Positions 31,593 to 39,457 of a stretch of DNA of 45,570 bases are shown here, piece by piece. The stretch is from Haloarcula argentinensis DSM 12282 (lineage in GTDB: Archaea > Halobacteriota > Halobacteria > Halobacteriales > Haloarculaceae). The DNA is taken from assembly GCA_000336895.1 (NCBI GenBank), contig AOLX01000003.1:61395-106964 (forward strand), read 5' to 3'. Numbering within the stretch: position 1 is the stretch's first letter; each line of letters begins with the position of its first letter. The notes below the pieces were generated by a model, which saw only the letters and a program-made list of their open reading frames with translations, was not told the DNA's origin and did not search any database. Both the position numbers and the translations under genes were made by a program.

Positions 31593-33068
31593 ATGGTAAA
31601 TAGCACGCAGAACAGGCGCCACACGAGGGGCGAACAGGTCTCAGACGGCAACTACCCGGCGAGTCGGCGCGCAGTGCTACAGACGGCCGGCCTCGCGGTC
31701 GGTGGTACGGCACTCGGAGAGACAGTGATGACGCACACAGCAACAGCAAAGAGTACGTTCCAGACGAAGACGTGGCAAACCGAGGCTGTCCCTGAAACGC
31801 CGATTCGGGAACTAAGTTTCCCTGGGACCCATCACGCTGCGATGGTGACCGACGAGCCAGACTCGCCAGAGTACTACGACTGCCAGACCAGAGATGTCTA
31901 CACGCAACTCTCAGATGGGATCCGGTTTCTGGACGTGCGCGTCGAGTCACAGGACGACGGCGACGGAACCGTGTTCTACGGCCACCACGCCGATGAAGCC
32001 GGCCAGTCACTCGATGAGACGGTGTTCCCAGAGGTCGCACAGTACCTCTCAGAGGTCGATGACGCCGGGGCCTCGGAGCTGGTCTTGCTCAAGCTCTCGC
32101 ATTTCCATGATTCCAGGCCGTTCAGCGATGATGCGTTCGAGGCTGACGACTGGGAAGCGCTGTCAACGCTCTTGACCGACACGTTTGGGGCGTACGCGTT
32201 CGACCTCGGTGCGGTGAGTGGCACTGATTCCCTCCTCAACGCGACACTCTCCGAGTTCGACGGGCCGAAGATAGCGATCTTTTATCGAACGCTCACGGAG
32301 CACGACGATCCAGTCTCACTGCCTGATTTCACCGCGCCGTGGGCCGACTGGGTAGCGAGTTCCTATCCAGACACAGCTACCCCAGGAGATGTACTGGCAA
32401 ACGGCGTCAGGAACGACCATACTGAAACAGACCGGCTTGGCGAGACCCAGTGGATCATCCGCGCACCAACGGATCTCTACAGCGGCGCACAGCAGACGAA
32501 CGCGATGTTACCCCTATACGAGCAAGTCGTCAGCGTCGCCCCGGAACTGAATCCGAACCTTATCCGTGTCGACTACTACGAAACGTCCGACATCGTCCCG
32601 CTATGCCGCCGACTGAGTGTCGCCGGGCTGGATGGGACAAGTGATACGCCAATTTCAGAAGGAGTCTACTCGGTCCATTCAGTAGAGACGGGCAACGTCA
32701 TCGAAATCACGGATGGAGATACCAGCGACGGCGCGAGCGCGGCTGAGGCCGACTGGACTGAGAGTGACCACCAGCGGTTCAGCATCCAACCGACTGACGA
32801 CGGCACGTATCGACTCGACGCAGTACACAGCGGCAAGGTGCTCGATGTGGAAAACGAAGGAACAGACGACGCGGTCGACATTATCCAGTGGCCCTGGACC
32901 GGGAATGCGAACCAGCGGTGGTACGCTGTATCAGTCGGAGACGGCCGCTACGCGTTCATCAACAAACACAGCGGTCGCGTGCTCGACGGAGAACAACCCG
33001 GCGCGAACGTCCACCAGTGGCACTGGGAAGGGGACCCAAATCAGAAATGGACGCTCCATAGTCGGTGA
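31593..33068 (+). CDS. secreted PI-PLC-like phosphodiesterase with C-terminal ricin-type lectin domain
   Basis: 491 residues. The Tat-type signal ASRRAVLQTAGLAVGGTALG (about 23-42) is set back behind a 20-residue N-extension. Catalytic domain about 60-340: SFPGTHHAAM (75-84, first catalytic His at 80), then GIRFLDVRV (109-117), then VFYGHHADE (127-135, second His), the order of the X-domain of bacterial phosphatidylinositol-specific phospholipase C. A C-terminal beta-trefoil follows (about 350-491) with QxW repeats DHQRFSIQ, NQRWYAVS, NQKWTLHS, a ricin-B carbohydrate-binding module. Bacterial PI-PLC cleaves PI to diacylglycerol and cyclic inositol phosphate. In archaea the lipid would be an ether phosphoinositide or another glycerophospho-headgroup lipid. 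It follows the ABC importer by 80 bp. Confidence 0.88.
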   Translation: MVNSTQNRRHTRGEQVSDGNYPASRRAVLQTAGLAVGGTALGETVMTHTATAKSTFQTKTWQTEAVPETPIRELSFPGTHHAAMVTDEPDSPEYYDCQTRDVYTQLSDGIRFLDVRVESQDDGDGTVFYGHHADEAGQSLDETVFPEVAQYLSEVDDAGASELVLLKLSHFHDSRPFSDDAFEADDWEALSTLLTDTFGAYAFDLGAVSGTDSLLNATLSEFDGPKIAIFYRTLTEHDDPVSLPDFTAPWADWVASSYPDTATPGDVLANGVRNDHTETDRLGETQWIIRAPTDLYSGAQQTNAMLPLYEQVVSVAPELNPNLIRVDYYETSDIVPLCRRLSVAGLDGTSDTPISEGVYSVHSVETGNVIEITDGDTSDGASAAEADWTESDHQRFSIQPTDDGTYRLDAVHSGKVLDVENEGTDDAVDIIQWPWTGNANQRWYAVSVGDGRYAFINKHSGRVLDGEQPGANVHQWHWEGDPNQKWTLHSR

Positions 33069-33109
33069 GCGTCGCTATATCAGTCTCAACATAGAGTCAA
33101 TACAGGGAT

Positions 33110-33192
33110 ACTTCAGGAGATTGCTGAACAAGCTGGAGCAAAGGACTTCCAGACCTTCTGTCGCTGGATCGACCGCGATCGCTAGCTTCCGA
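33110..33192 (+). repeat. 83-bp direct repeat, copy B (hicA 3' end)
   Basis: 80 of 83 bases match 14992-15074, in the same orientation. It would encode the HicA C-terminus but here has no upstream toxin sequence. It begins 41 bp after the PI-PLC stop, so it is a detached gene end. Confidence 0.9.
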
Positions 33193-33233
33193 TAGCAGCT
33201 TGTGCCTCTGACCGATGAGAGGCACGCCCAAGA

Positions 33234-33365
33234 GTGTGTGTCGACGAGGAATACGGGCCGTATATGACTGTCGGCGACTGGGATTCATTCACCGCTATCG
33301 AACCCTCCCTGAACACCCCAAGTGAGGACGTTATCGATGAAGCATTTGCAGAACTCGAACTGTGA
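33234..33365 (+). CDS. small hypothetical protein downstream of the hicA tail repeat
   Basis: A frame from a GTG at 33234 (alternative ATG 33264) reads CVDEEYGPYMTVGDWDSFTA, then IEPSLNTPSEDVIDEAFAEL and EL. Acidic, probably 33-43 residues. The counterpart downstream of copy A is frameshifted. It is convergent with the vapBC pair (9 bp between stops). Function unknown. Confidence 0.4.
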   Translation: MCVDEEYGPYMTVGDWDSFTAIEPSLNTPSEDVIDEAFAELEL

Positions 33366-33374
33366 GAAGTCCCG

Positions 33375-33782
33375 CTACCGATAGCTTTCGTGGGTTACAC
33401 CGGGAATGGTTCCGAAGTGGCTGTCGCCGGCGAGAACAGGCTCATCACGCTCTATAGCGGTTGCAGCGATTGCCGCGTCTCCTTTGCCAATACCTGGCCC
33501 CTCACTGTCATCCGCATCAGCCATCTGTTCACCGAGTAGCCGACCGGCGCGACGAGAGATGCTCGGGGTCATATCGATCAGTGGGTACGAGTCAAGCACG
33601 GCTTCTACTGCCTGACGTTCCTCGCGAGTATTCGCGATCTTCCCAACGCCAATGTACAATTCCAAGACTGTCATTGATGGAATCGCCAGCGGAACGTTCG
33701 CTGCTTCGAGCTCCCGTTCCTTCTTGACGGCCGCTTCGACACCGTCGATGATATCCAAAATAAAGCTCGTATCGACAATCAT
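33375..33782 (-). CDS. vapC: VapC-family PIN-domain toxin
   Basis: 135 residues. The PIN active-site acidic residues are visible: D4 in MIVDTSFILDIIDG, E in VLELYIGVGKIA, D in GKGDAAIAATAI and D in AGDSHFGTIPGV. It is a Mg2+-dependent RNase, typically cutting tRNA or rRNA. The start overlaps the antitoxin stop by 4 bp, so it is coupled to the gene at 33779-34009. The length is typical. Intact, hence the pair is probably functional as a plasmid-stabilising or stress module. Confidence 0.92.
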   Translation of the reverse strand: MIVDTSFILDIIDGVEAAVKKERELEAANVPLAIPSMTVLELYIGVGKIANTREERQAVEAVLDSYPLIDMTPSISRRAGRLLGEQMADADDSEGPGIGKGDAAIAATAIERDEPVLAGDSHFGTIPGVTHESYR

Positions 33783-34009
33783 TCGAATCGCTCAGCGACA
33801 TCTCGAACCTTGTCGCGGTCATCCTCGTTAGCCTGCTCGATAGCGTCCCGCATCTCGGTCGTCTGGTCCTCGTCAAACACGCCGCGTAGGTCACTGAGTG
33901 AGTGCCCACCGATAAGCCGCTCCACGGCGTCGCTAAACGACTCGTCATCACGCTTGTTTGCTTTGATCCGTTCGTAGACATCGTCCTCCAGACGAACCTG
34001 ATGTGACAT
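33779..34009 (-). CDS. vapB: VapB-type antitoxin
   Basis: 76 residues from the ATG at 34009 (MSHQVRLEDDVYERIKANKR). A start at 34030 would add seven residues. The N-terminal ribbon-helix-helix-like part (VRLEDDVYERIKANKRDDES, FSDAVERLIGG) belongs to the haloarchaeal antitoxin family that pairs with PIN toxins. The C-terminal acidic helix would wrap the toxin. Expected to autorepress. First gene of the two-gene operon. Confidence 0.88.
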   Translation of the reverse strand: MSHQVRLEDDVYERIKANKRDDESFSDAVERLIGGHSLSDLRGVFDEDQTTEMRDAIEQANEDDRDKVRDVAERFE

Positions 34010-34147
34010 CCCTGTTGACAGCGTTGACACTCCATCGGAATCAACATTTGGGTGCGACAGCAGGACGAGAGCGGTGAGATTGTCTACTAAATATTAGTTG
34101 CAGATTCGAAGGTCGAAAGTGAACGACGGGAGCCTGATCGGTGAAAA

Positions 34148-34279
34148 CTACTCTTGGCGCTCACTCAACAGTTCATCCGGGAGTTCGTCGACAGCTGCTG
34201 TCAGCTCTGCCGGGATCGAGTCACGGTCGATTGCTCGGAGTTCTTCGAGTGCTATCTTAGCATGTGAGCGGCTGAACAT
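34148..34279 (-). CDS. 43-residue acidic protein preceded by a perfect palindrome
   Basis: Minus strand, ATG at 34279: SRSHAKIALEELRAIDRDSI, then PAELTAAVDELPDELLSERQ E. It is helical and acidic, with a haloarchaeal composition that leaves little doubt the frame is or was coding. The start codon abuts the 12-bp inverted repeat at 34280-34327, which would be an ideal operator. Possibly a small antitoxin or the surviving end of a longer gene. Family not recognised. Confidence 0.5.
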   Translation of the reverse strand: MFSRSHAKIALEELRAIDRDSIPAELTAAVDELPDELLSERQE

Positions 34280-34327
34280 ACGCTAACCAACGCATTGCCA
34301 GTAGTTGTCGGTTGTGTTGGTTAGCGT
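34280..34327. repeat. perfect 12-bp inverted repeat (24-nt spacer)
   Basis: ACGCTAACCAAC (34280-34291) and GTTGGTTAGCGT (34316-34327). It lies directly upstream of the small gene 34148-34279. It is either an operator bound by a dimer of dimers, a hairpin, or the ends of a vanished mobile element. Confidence 0.75.
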
Positions 34328-34436
34328 CGTAGAGCCGCGATCACATTCGGTTACAAACTAGCGTCGCTTCTGCTCCAGCGGCTGGTCACGATTCTCGAAG
34401 ATCGTAGACCGATCCCCCTGAGAAGTAGCAGTAGAT

Positions 34437-34592
34437 ATGAGTCAAGAAGTACAGCCATCAACTATGGGAAACTTGGTTGGTTCAGTCAAGCATATCCATA
34501 CAGCCCCGAAAACGGGTGGTGGCCCGAAACCACGAGATTCCGTCGAAGCTGTCGCAGGCCGCGGTCTCAAAGGGGATCGATATCACCGACTT
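34437..34592 (+). pseudogene. 5' fragment of a MOSC-domain protein
   Basis: ATG at 34437: …NLVGSVKHIHTAPKTGGGPK, then PRDSVEAVAGRGLKGDRYHR. This is the well-conserved N-terminal part of MOSC-domain (molybdenum-cofactor sulfurase C-terminal-like) proteins: 'V..IH.AP…', then 'V.AV.GRGL.GDRY'. After DRYHR the homology ends at about 34592, where the convergent SHOCT gene (34583-35059) begins. The catalytic Cys region and the rest of the ~180-residue domain are missing. Confidence 0.8.
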
Positions 34593-35059
34593 CGATCCAT
34601 GTTCAGTTCCGCTGTTGATGGAGCATCAGCGTTGGCTGGGTTGTTTACCAAATCGTCAAATGCTGGGGACTCTGCCTGTTCACGCTGGGCAGTGTCTTCT
34701 GATTGGAGCAGCGTATTCAACCGACGTTCGAATTCTTCATCGGTGACTGCTCCCGTTGCGTACTGCTTGCGGAGTATCTCAATCGCTGAATCGGCATCTT
34801 CGTCTTCTCCACCTCGGTCAGTCGTGAGTGATTGTTCGATCATCGCGTAGACCAGACATAGCGAGCTCAGAATGCATCCGGCCCCAAGGAAGAACAAGAC
34901 AAGCACATCCGCTGACACATAACTGGGATGGAGAAGATGCCTTCTGGCTGCAGTGAGCCAGCTACCCAGAAATATCACGCCGAGCACGAAGCTCGATACA
35001 GCCAGAGTTGCCTGGGGCCGCAGATTTTCAGGGATGAGCTGAACTATCCGATTACGCAT
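34583..35059 (-). CDS. SHOCT-domain membrane protein, divergent member
   Basis: 158 residues. Two membrane helices, about 17-36 (LAVSSFVLGVIFLGSWLTAA) and 49-72 (ADVLVLFFLGAGCILSSLCL). An acidic linker and the SHOCT motif follow (SAIEILRKQYATGAVTDEEF, then ERRLNTLL, about 91-118). Same general plan as the copies at 20679-21083 and 35285-35689 but clearly a different sequence. It is divergently oriented to 35285 and sits next to the inverted-repeat arm. Confidence 0.85.
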   Translation of the reverse strand: MRNRIVQLIPENLRPQATLAVSSFVLGVIFLGSWLTAARRHLLHPSYVSADVLVLFFLGAGCILSSLCLVYAMIEQSLTTDRGGEDEDADSAIEILRKQYATGAVTDEEFERRLNTLLQSEDTAQREQAESPAFDDLVNNPANADAPSTAELNMDRSR

Positions 35060-35227
35060 GATTATCTCCTGTTCGGATATCTTTGGAGGGCATTCATGTT
35101 CAGATACACGTTGTTGATATAAAATAGTTATTACAGCAGCTAAACGGCTAGATTAGTATCTGTGGTGCTGCTGTGGGGGATACGGAACACGGCCGATGTA
35201 AAAGTATAAAATATTGATAGCCGACCA

Positions 35228-35701
35228 GAGAAATCATGTTCTGTTTCCGGGGTTATTAAGTTGTAAAATAGTAATAACGTAGGTGTGTTCGAATTGATCC
35301 ACCGATATGCCCCCCAAAGCCCCACTGGTCGAACTGCGATTGCCATCGTGGCCTGTTTGATTGGTGTCCCAGCACTCGTTTTCGGGCTCTTTGCGCTGAC
35401 TGGAAGCGTCGTATCAGGGGTGTTGTTTCTATTGCTCAGCACCGTCACACTCAGTGTCGCCGGACAATTGATACGAGGGGTCATTCGCCAGGCGAACGCG
35501 TCCCCTGCGGATAGTCTACAGGACGGGCAGCAGCTAGACGAATCAAACGAAACGCCAATTGAAACGCTTCGACGACGGTATGCAGAAGGTGAACTTGATC
35601 AAGAAGAATTTGAGCGGCGTCTTGACCAACTCATAGAGACAGAGGAACCAGAACAGCAGACAACCGAGCGCGAACGTGTCTTAGAGTAATCCCCCGTACT
35701 G
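35228..35701 (+). repeat. 474-bp inverted repeat, right arm
   Basis: Inverted counterpart of 20667-21140, including promoter, full SHOCT gene and post-stop sequence TAATCCCCCGTACTG. About 14.1 kb lies between the arms (iron operon, phosphatase, Ugp operon, PI-PLC, vapBC). Confidence 0.85.
35285..35689 (+). CDS. SHOCT-domain membrane protein (copy B)
   Basis: 134 residues from a GTG (copy A has ATG at the equivalent position). Helices at about 17-37 and 43-63, then the SHOCT motif PIETLRRRYAEGELDQEEFE at about 97-116. The tail EEPEQQTTERERVLE is identical to copy A. Most differences lie in the helices and linker. Function unknown. Confidence 0.88.
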   Translation: MFELIHRYAPQSPTGRTAIAIVACLIGVPALVFGLFALTGSVVSGVLFLLLSTVTLSVAGQLIRGVIRQANASPADSLQDGQQLDESNETPIETLRRRYAEGELDQEEFERRLDQLIETEEPEQQTTERERVLE

Positions 35702-36172
35702 ATCGTACAGTCCTGATCTGGACTGCTATCCCAGTATCTTGACCGAGTGGAGCGACGAGAGAGATACCGGCAGCTGCGCTCAAAGTCACATGGAGTGAGA
35801 GGCCCACTACCTGGAAATGATTGCCACGACTACTCCCTATGACTGTTGTGTTCCAATATGATAGCTGTCCTTACGCGATTCGAGCAACCGATACCGAGTG
35901 CAAAACAGAGGAGGGTACCATTACAGCTCTTCTGAACCGGACTCTCTCACTCAGTGCAGAAGCAAGTATGACATAATGTTGGCCAGATTCAGCTTCTGTT
36001 GCCGGTAGATGCAAGACTAGGGCATCTGTTTCTCAAACCGTCTCAGTAACGCTGAAGCAGAAACGGCCGACGGCTGGCTCAGAGCATTCAGTTTTGTATA
36101 GAATTAGCTATGCTGAACGTGAGGAATAATTTAAAGGAAAAAATTTAGATATTGTTACTACTAGATGGAGTC
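35702..36172. other. intergenic, one possible short gene
   Basis: Apart from the possible short frame at 35839-35976 nothing is visible. From about 36100 the sequence becomes markedly AT-rich. AATTTAAAG near 36127 is the best promoter candidate for the gene at 36173. Confidence 0.4.
35839..35976 (+). CDS. possible 45-residue protein
   Basis: ATG at 35839: TVVFQYDSCPYAIRATDTEC, then KTEEGTITALLNRTLSLSAE. Two Cys and an acidic middle. The composition is plausible for a small haloarchaeal protein, but there is no family or operon support. Confidence 0.25.
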   Translation: MTVVFQYDSCPYAIRATDTECKTEEGTITALLNRTLSLSAEASMT

Positions 36173-37156
36173 ATGGTAAGTAGACGTACCATACTGAAAA
36201 CAGGATGTTCGGGAACTATATTCTTAGCAGGTTGCACTTCAAGTTCGAACAATCCACAAAATTCAACAGAAAGTGAAAGCTCCTCCGAAGGTATTGGCGA
36301 AACATCAGAAAGGCTAACATGTGGTAATATTACCGGTACACATATCTTAACTGTAACTCCACAAGGCTACACTCTAACAGCTGCCAATCGTCAGACTGCG
36401 GAATCATTTATCAACGATGTCAATGGGTTAGAAGCCGACGATATTACAGCAATAAATCCCTCTGAAGTGACCGAAATTGAGTCTTCTGAGGGATACCTAA
36501 TAGAGTTTAACCAAGGTAATTATCAAGAATCGGACATGGGATCTTTTGTAAACCAATACGATGGAATCAATAGCTATTCTGCTGGAGTCAGTAGATTGAG
36601 CTTAATCCGAACTGGAAGAATTCTTTATACTAGATTGCAAGGAACTCAATCAGTTTCGGATTTTTCGGTTTTTCATGTAGTTACGAATGATTCATCTGCA
36701 GATTTGATAGCAGCAGATATAACAGCTCTAGAGGATGGACCATTCCCTAGTTCGCTCGGAAACATTGCTTTTCATATACAAGTCGGTAGCGACGAAACAA
36801 TCACAGTAAGACAATCTGATCTAAGTGGGAAGTTTGAAACTTATGAATCGACCGGACCAAGGGTAGTATTATCCCTCCCCCGTGATGCTCTGGACAAATT
36901 CCAAGAACTAGTAAATCAAGGAGCTTTCGATGAGGGGAGCGATTCTCAAATCCGGGTCAAATTTAGGGAGGAAACAATTTTTGAAGGTGGTATTAATCAG
37001 AGACTTCGAGAGTCGATAAAATCAGACTCTTGGGATGGAGAGATAGCTGTGCCGTTTGAAAATTCAGACACAGCCAAAGAATTTGCGACAGTATTAAATT
37101 TAGATACGATGGGTCGAATCGCCACAGAAAGTAATATAGAAGTTTGTGAGCAATAA
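36173..37156 (+). CDS. Tat-type lipoprotein of unknown function, AT-rich
   Basis: 327 residues from the ATG at 36173. A TTG at 36152 is in frame but less likely. The N-terminus VSRRTILKTGCSGTIFLAGC has a twin arginine and LAGC lipobox, followed by a Ser/Asn/Glu linker. The globular part (about 50-327) includes GTHILTVTPQGYTLTAANRQ and VVTNDSSADLIAADITALED, and ends in …NIEVCEQ. No catalytic motif was seen. Codon use is clearly more AT-rich than the metabolic genes to the left, like 37730-39196 and 17263-18594, suggesting separate acquisition. Confidence 0.75.
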   Translation: MVSRRTILKTGCSGTIFLAGCTSSSNNPQNSTESESSSEGIGETSERLTCGNITGTHILTVTPQGYTLTAANRQTAESFINDVNGLEADDITAINPSEVTEIESSEGYLIEFNQGNYQESDMGSFVNQYDGINSYSAGVSRLSLIRTGRILYTRLQGTQSVSDFSVFHVVTNDSSADLIAADITALEDGPFPSSLGNIAFHIQVGSDETITVRQSDLSGKFETYESTGPRVVLSLPRDALDKFQELVNQGAFDEGSDSQIRVKFREETIFEGGINQRLRESIKSDSWDGEIAVPFENSDTAKEFATVLNLDTMGRIATESNIEVCEQ

Positions 37157-37729
37157 ATAATAACTTCGACAGTTGTTCCGGATTTTGGAGGGTATTCGTT
37201 GCACGCTAATCAGGCCGACTAGCCAGCGGCGCGAAGGGGAACGAGGGCTGGATGAACGTGGGGCGTCAGGCCCCTAATATGCTCCATGCTAAGTCTTTCT
37301 CGGGGTTGTATAGGTCCTTTCAGTCGGGTACTCTCTTCCGGATCGAGTCCACAAACAGTGCGGTGAAGCTCTTCGCTGTTGCATTTCTGAGCAATATCAA
37401 TACGCTCGGTTGAGGGCCTCATCAACATCATCGATACTTTCGCCACACCGCAGCTCATATTCCTCGCGCTCTGTTGCCCACTCACTACTGAACGCCGGAT
37501 TTCAAAGCCATGCGCAGCAAGGCCCTGCCCGCACGCCCATCGTTTACCCATCGCCGGTGACCGTCTATGTGGCCCGTGGCCGTGACGAATATCTCAGCCA
37601 CTCTAACCCACCGTTGCAGACATAGCAGGACATGCTGGTGGAAGAGGCTGTAAACCTGCAGCTACCATGCAGACTTATTTATGATAATTTGGGGGGTTGG
37701 TTTATAAAGGTACGAAATGCAGCAGAATT
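37157..37729. other. intergenic with degenerate coding traces; promoter at the right end
   Basis: Minus-strand text around 37405-37475 (…EYELRCGESIDDVDEALNRA…) looks like a gene fragment, but stops surround it. TTTATAAA at about 37701-37708 is a good TATA box 22 bp before the ATG at 37730, implying a leaderless transcript. Confidence 0.45.
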
Positions 37730-39196
37730 ATGCAGAGTCGCCGTGATGTTTTACGAGTCTTAGGGGCTGCTCCTGTCGGAGCGGGAATGATAAGTCGGCA
37801 AACAGCAGCCAGATCCGCGTCATCAATATCAAATCTTGACAATAGTATTGTTCAACGTAGTAACTTTAGCTATGATGGGGAAAGTAAGAAGGTAACAGTC
37901 GAACTGTCCTATCAGCTACCGCCGTCTGTTACCGAACTCACAATCGGATCGGTTCCAGAAGAGTTTGAGCGTGTCTCAGTGGACACGAAAAATCTCCAGC
38001 AGGAAGACAAGTATACACATGTTTGGAGCGGTGGTTCCCCGCCGAAGATAACCATTGATATATCCTACAAATCTGACAATTTATCAGACGGCTTTTTTGG
38101 ATATGCATCTAAAAAGTCTGCACTAGTCAGCACTATCGGTACTGACCCATCATGGCGATATTCTACTGAAAGTCCAGATTTTGTCAGAGAATCTGAGGTA
38201 AACGGTGAGGGGTATGCAGGAACAGAGACAGTCTATTTAGGACCCCACGACAGAGAGCTGCGAAATATAGAGGGGAAACAGTTGGCTCTTATCGTGCCGG
38301 AAGAGGTTACAAAGCCAATTGATGGAACCGATATCCTTGATGTACTCCAGCTGGGACTGAATAATTTGAAGCCAAGATTTGAAAGGCGAAAATATACGGC
38401 GTTCGTGTTTAGCTCTGTGCGGCAAGGAAACTACACCCGTGGAAGAGCGATAGCGACGGATATACTACTATCTGAGGAAGTAGCCCAAGCCGGGAAATAT
38501 ACACCTCCACATGAATTCGCTCATACAATCTATGGCGTTTTTGACGGAGAAGAGATGTATTGGCTTAAAGAAGGTATAGCACAGTATATTGGCCACTTAC
38601 TCAACCTCAATGCAGGACTGATAACATTTGAGCAGTTTATCAGCAATATCCGGACGGAGCGATACAAGAATGTGAATCTATCAAATTATTCGTCATCGGA
38701 ATCTGGAGCTGCGGATTATAGAAAGGGGGCACATGTGTTAGCAGCACTTGATGCAGAAATTCGAATTCGCTCGGGCAGTCAGAATACACTGATTGATGTC
38801 ATGGGTGTCGAGGATGCTGATTTGTCAACGTACGAGGGGTTTGAAAGCGCAGTAACTAGGTTCTCTGGAGATTCAGAGATAACGAATTGGCTGGATAAAT
38901 ATATTCGCTCGTCTGGACTCCCTGAAATCCCATCTGAACCGCAGTACTACACATTAGATAGTAGTTCAGAGGATGATTTCCGTACGCCGACTCCGACATC
39001 AACGCCTACGCAGTCACCCACCGAGAATCGTATGCAAACTGAAACACCACAACAGACACCAAGCGAACCAGCGACGGTTGAAAATCTGGGGACCCCATCA
39101 TCTAATACTCCCAGCGACATTGAGGCTACGATTCAAGAGTTAATCAGAGATGGCTCAGAAGTACTCAACCGGGTCATTAAATTGATCGGTCAGTAA
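37730..39196 (+). CDS. secreted gluzincin-like metallopeptidase
   Basis: 488 residues from the ATG at 37730 (MQSRRDVLRVLGAAPVGAGM, a Tat-like signal). The N-terminal ~150 residues form a beta-sandwich-like region. The zinc site HEFAH lies at about 261-265, with a downstream Glu in YWLKEGIAQY (about E281), the arrangement of gluzincins related to M1/M61 aminopeptidases. The spacing (15 residues between the second His and Glu) is shorter than the usual 18. The end is a Thr/Pro/Gln-rich stalk (PTPTSTPTQSPTENR…) and a final amphipathic helix (IQELIRDGSEVLNRVIKLIG), possibly a cell-surface attachment. Substrate unknown. AT-rich. Confidence 0.8.
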   Translation: MQSRRDVLRVLGAAPVGAGMISRQTAARSASSISNLDNSIVQRSNFSYDGESKKVTVELSYQLPPSVTELTIGSVPEEFERVSVDTKNLQQEDKYTHVWSGGSPPKITIDISYKSDNLSDGFFGYASKKSALVSTIGTDPSWRYSTESPDFVRESEVNGEGYAGTETVYLGPHDRELRNIEGKQLALIVPEEVTKPIDGTDILDVLQLGLNNLKPRFERRKYTAFVFSSVRQGNYTRGRAIATDILLSEEVAQAGKYTPPHEFAHTIYGVFDGEEMYWLKEGIAQYIGHLLNLNAGLITFEQFISNIRTERYKNVNLSNYSSSESGAADYRKGAHVLAALDAEIRIRSGSQNTLIDVMGVEDADLSTYEGFESAVTRFSGDSEITNWLDKYIRSSGLPEIPSEPQYYTLDSSSEDDFRTPTPTSTPTQSPTENRMQTETPQQTPSEPATVENLGTPSSNTPSDIEATIQELIRDGSEVLNRVIKLIGQ

Positions 39197-39237
39197 GCTC
39201 ATACAGGCACTTCACCGACCAGTTCGGTGTACAACCT

Positions 39238-39457
39238 TCACAACCCATCGACCAGCGCTGTCGATTCCTCGGGCATCAACAGCGTGACTGCAACGGTATC
39301 ACCGGGCATGGATTTTTCTGACTGAGATTTTAACCTCAAGCTCGAATGCTTCTGCTTCAGTTTGTCCGATGTTGAGGAAACCGACCCGTTCGTCCGAACA
39401 GTTTCCCTCCACCTCATATCTTCCACATTCGGACGGTGGGAATGGCGGAAGCAACAT
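39238..39457 (-). pseudogene. small protein gene with one frameshift
   Basis: From the ATG at 39457: LLPPFPPSECGRYEVEGNCS, then DERVGFLNIGQTEAEAFELE and VKISV. It continues in another frame as EKSMPGDTVAVTLLMPEEST ALVDGL to the stop at 39238. Together these read as a small beta-rich domain of about 72 residues. The shift is within the AGTCAGAAAAAT stretch near 39320. No family recognised. Confidence 0.5.
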
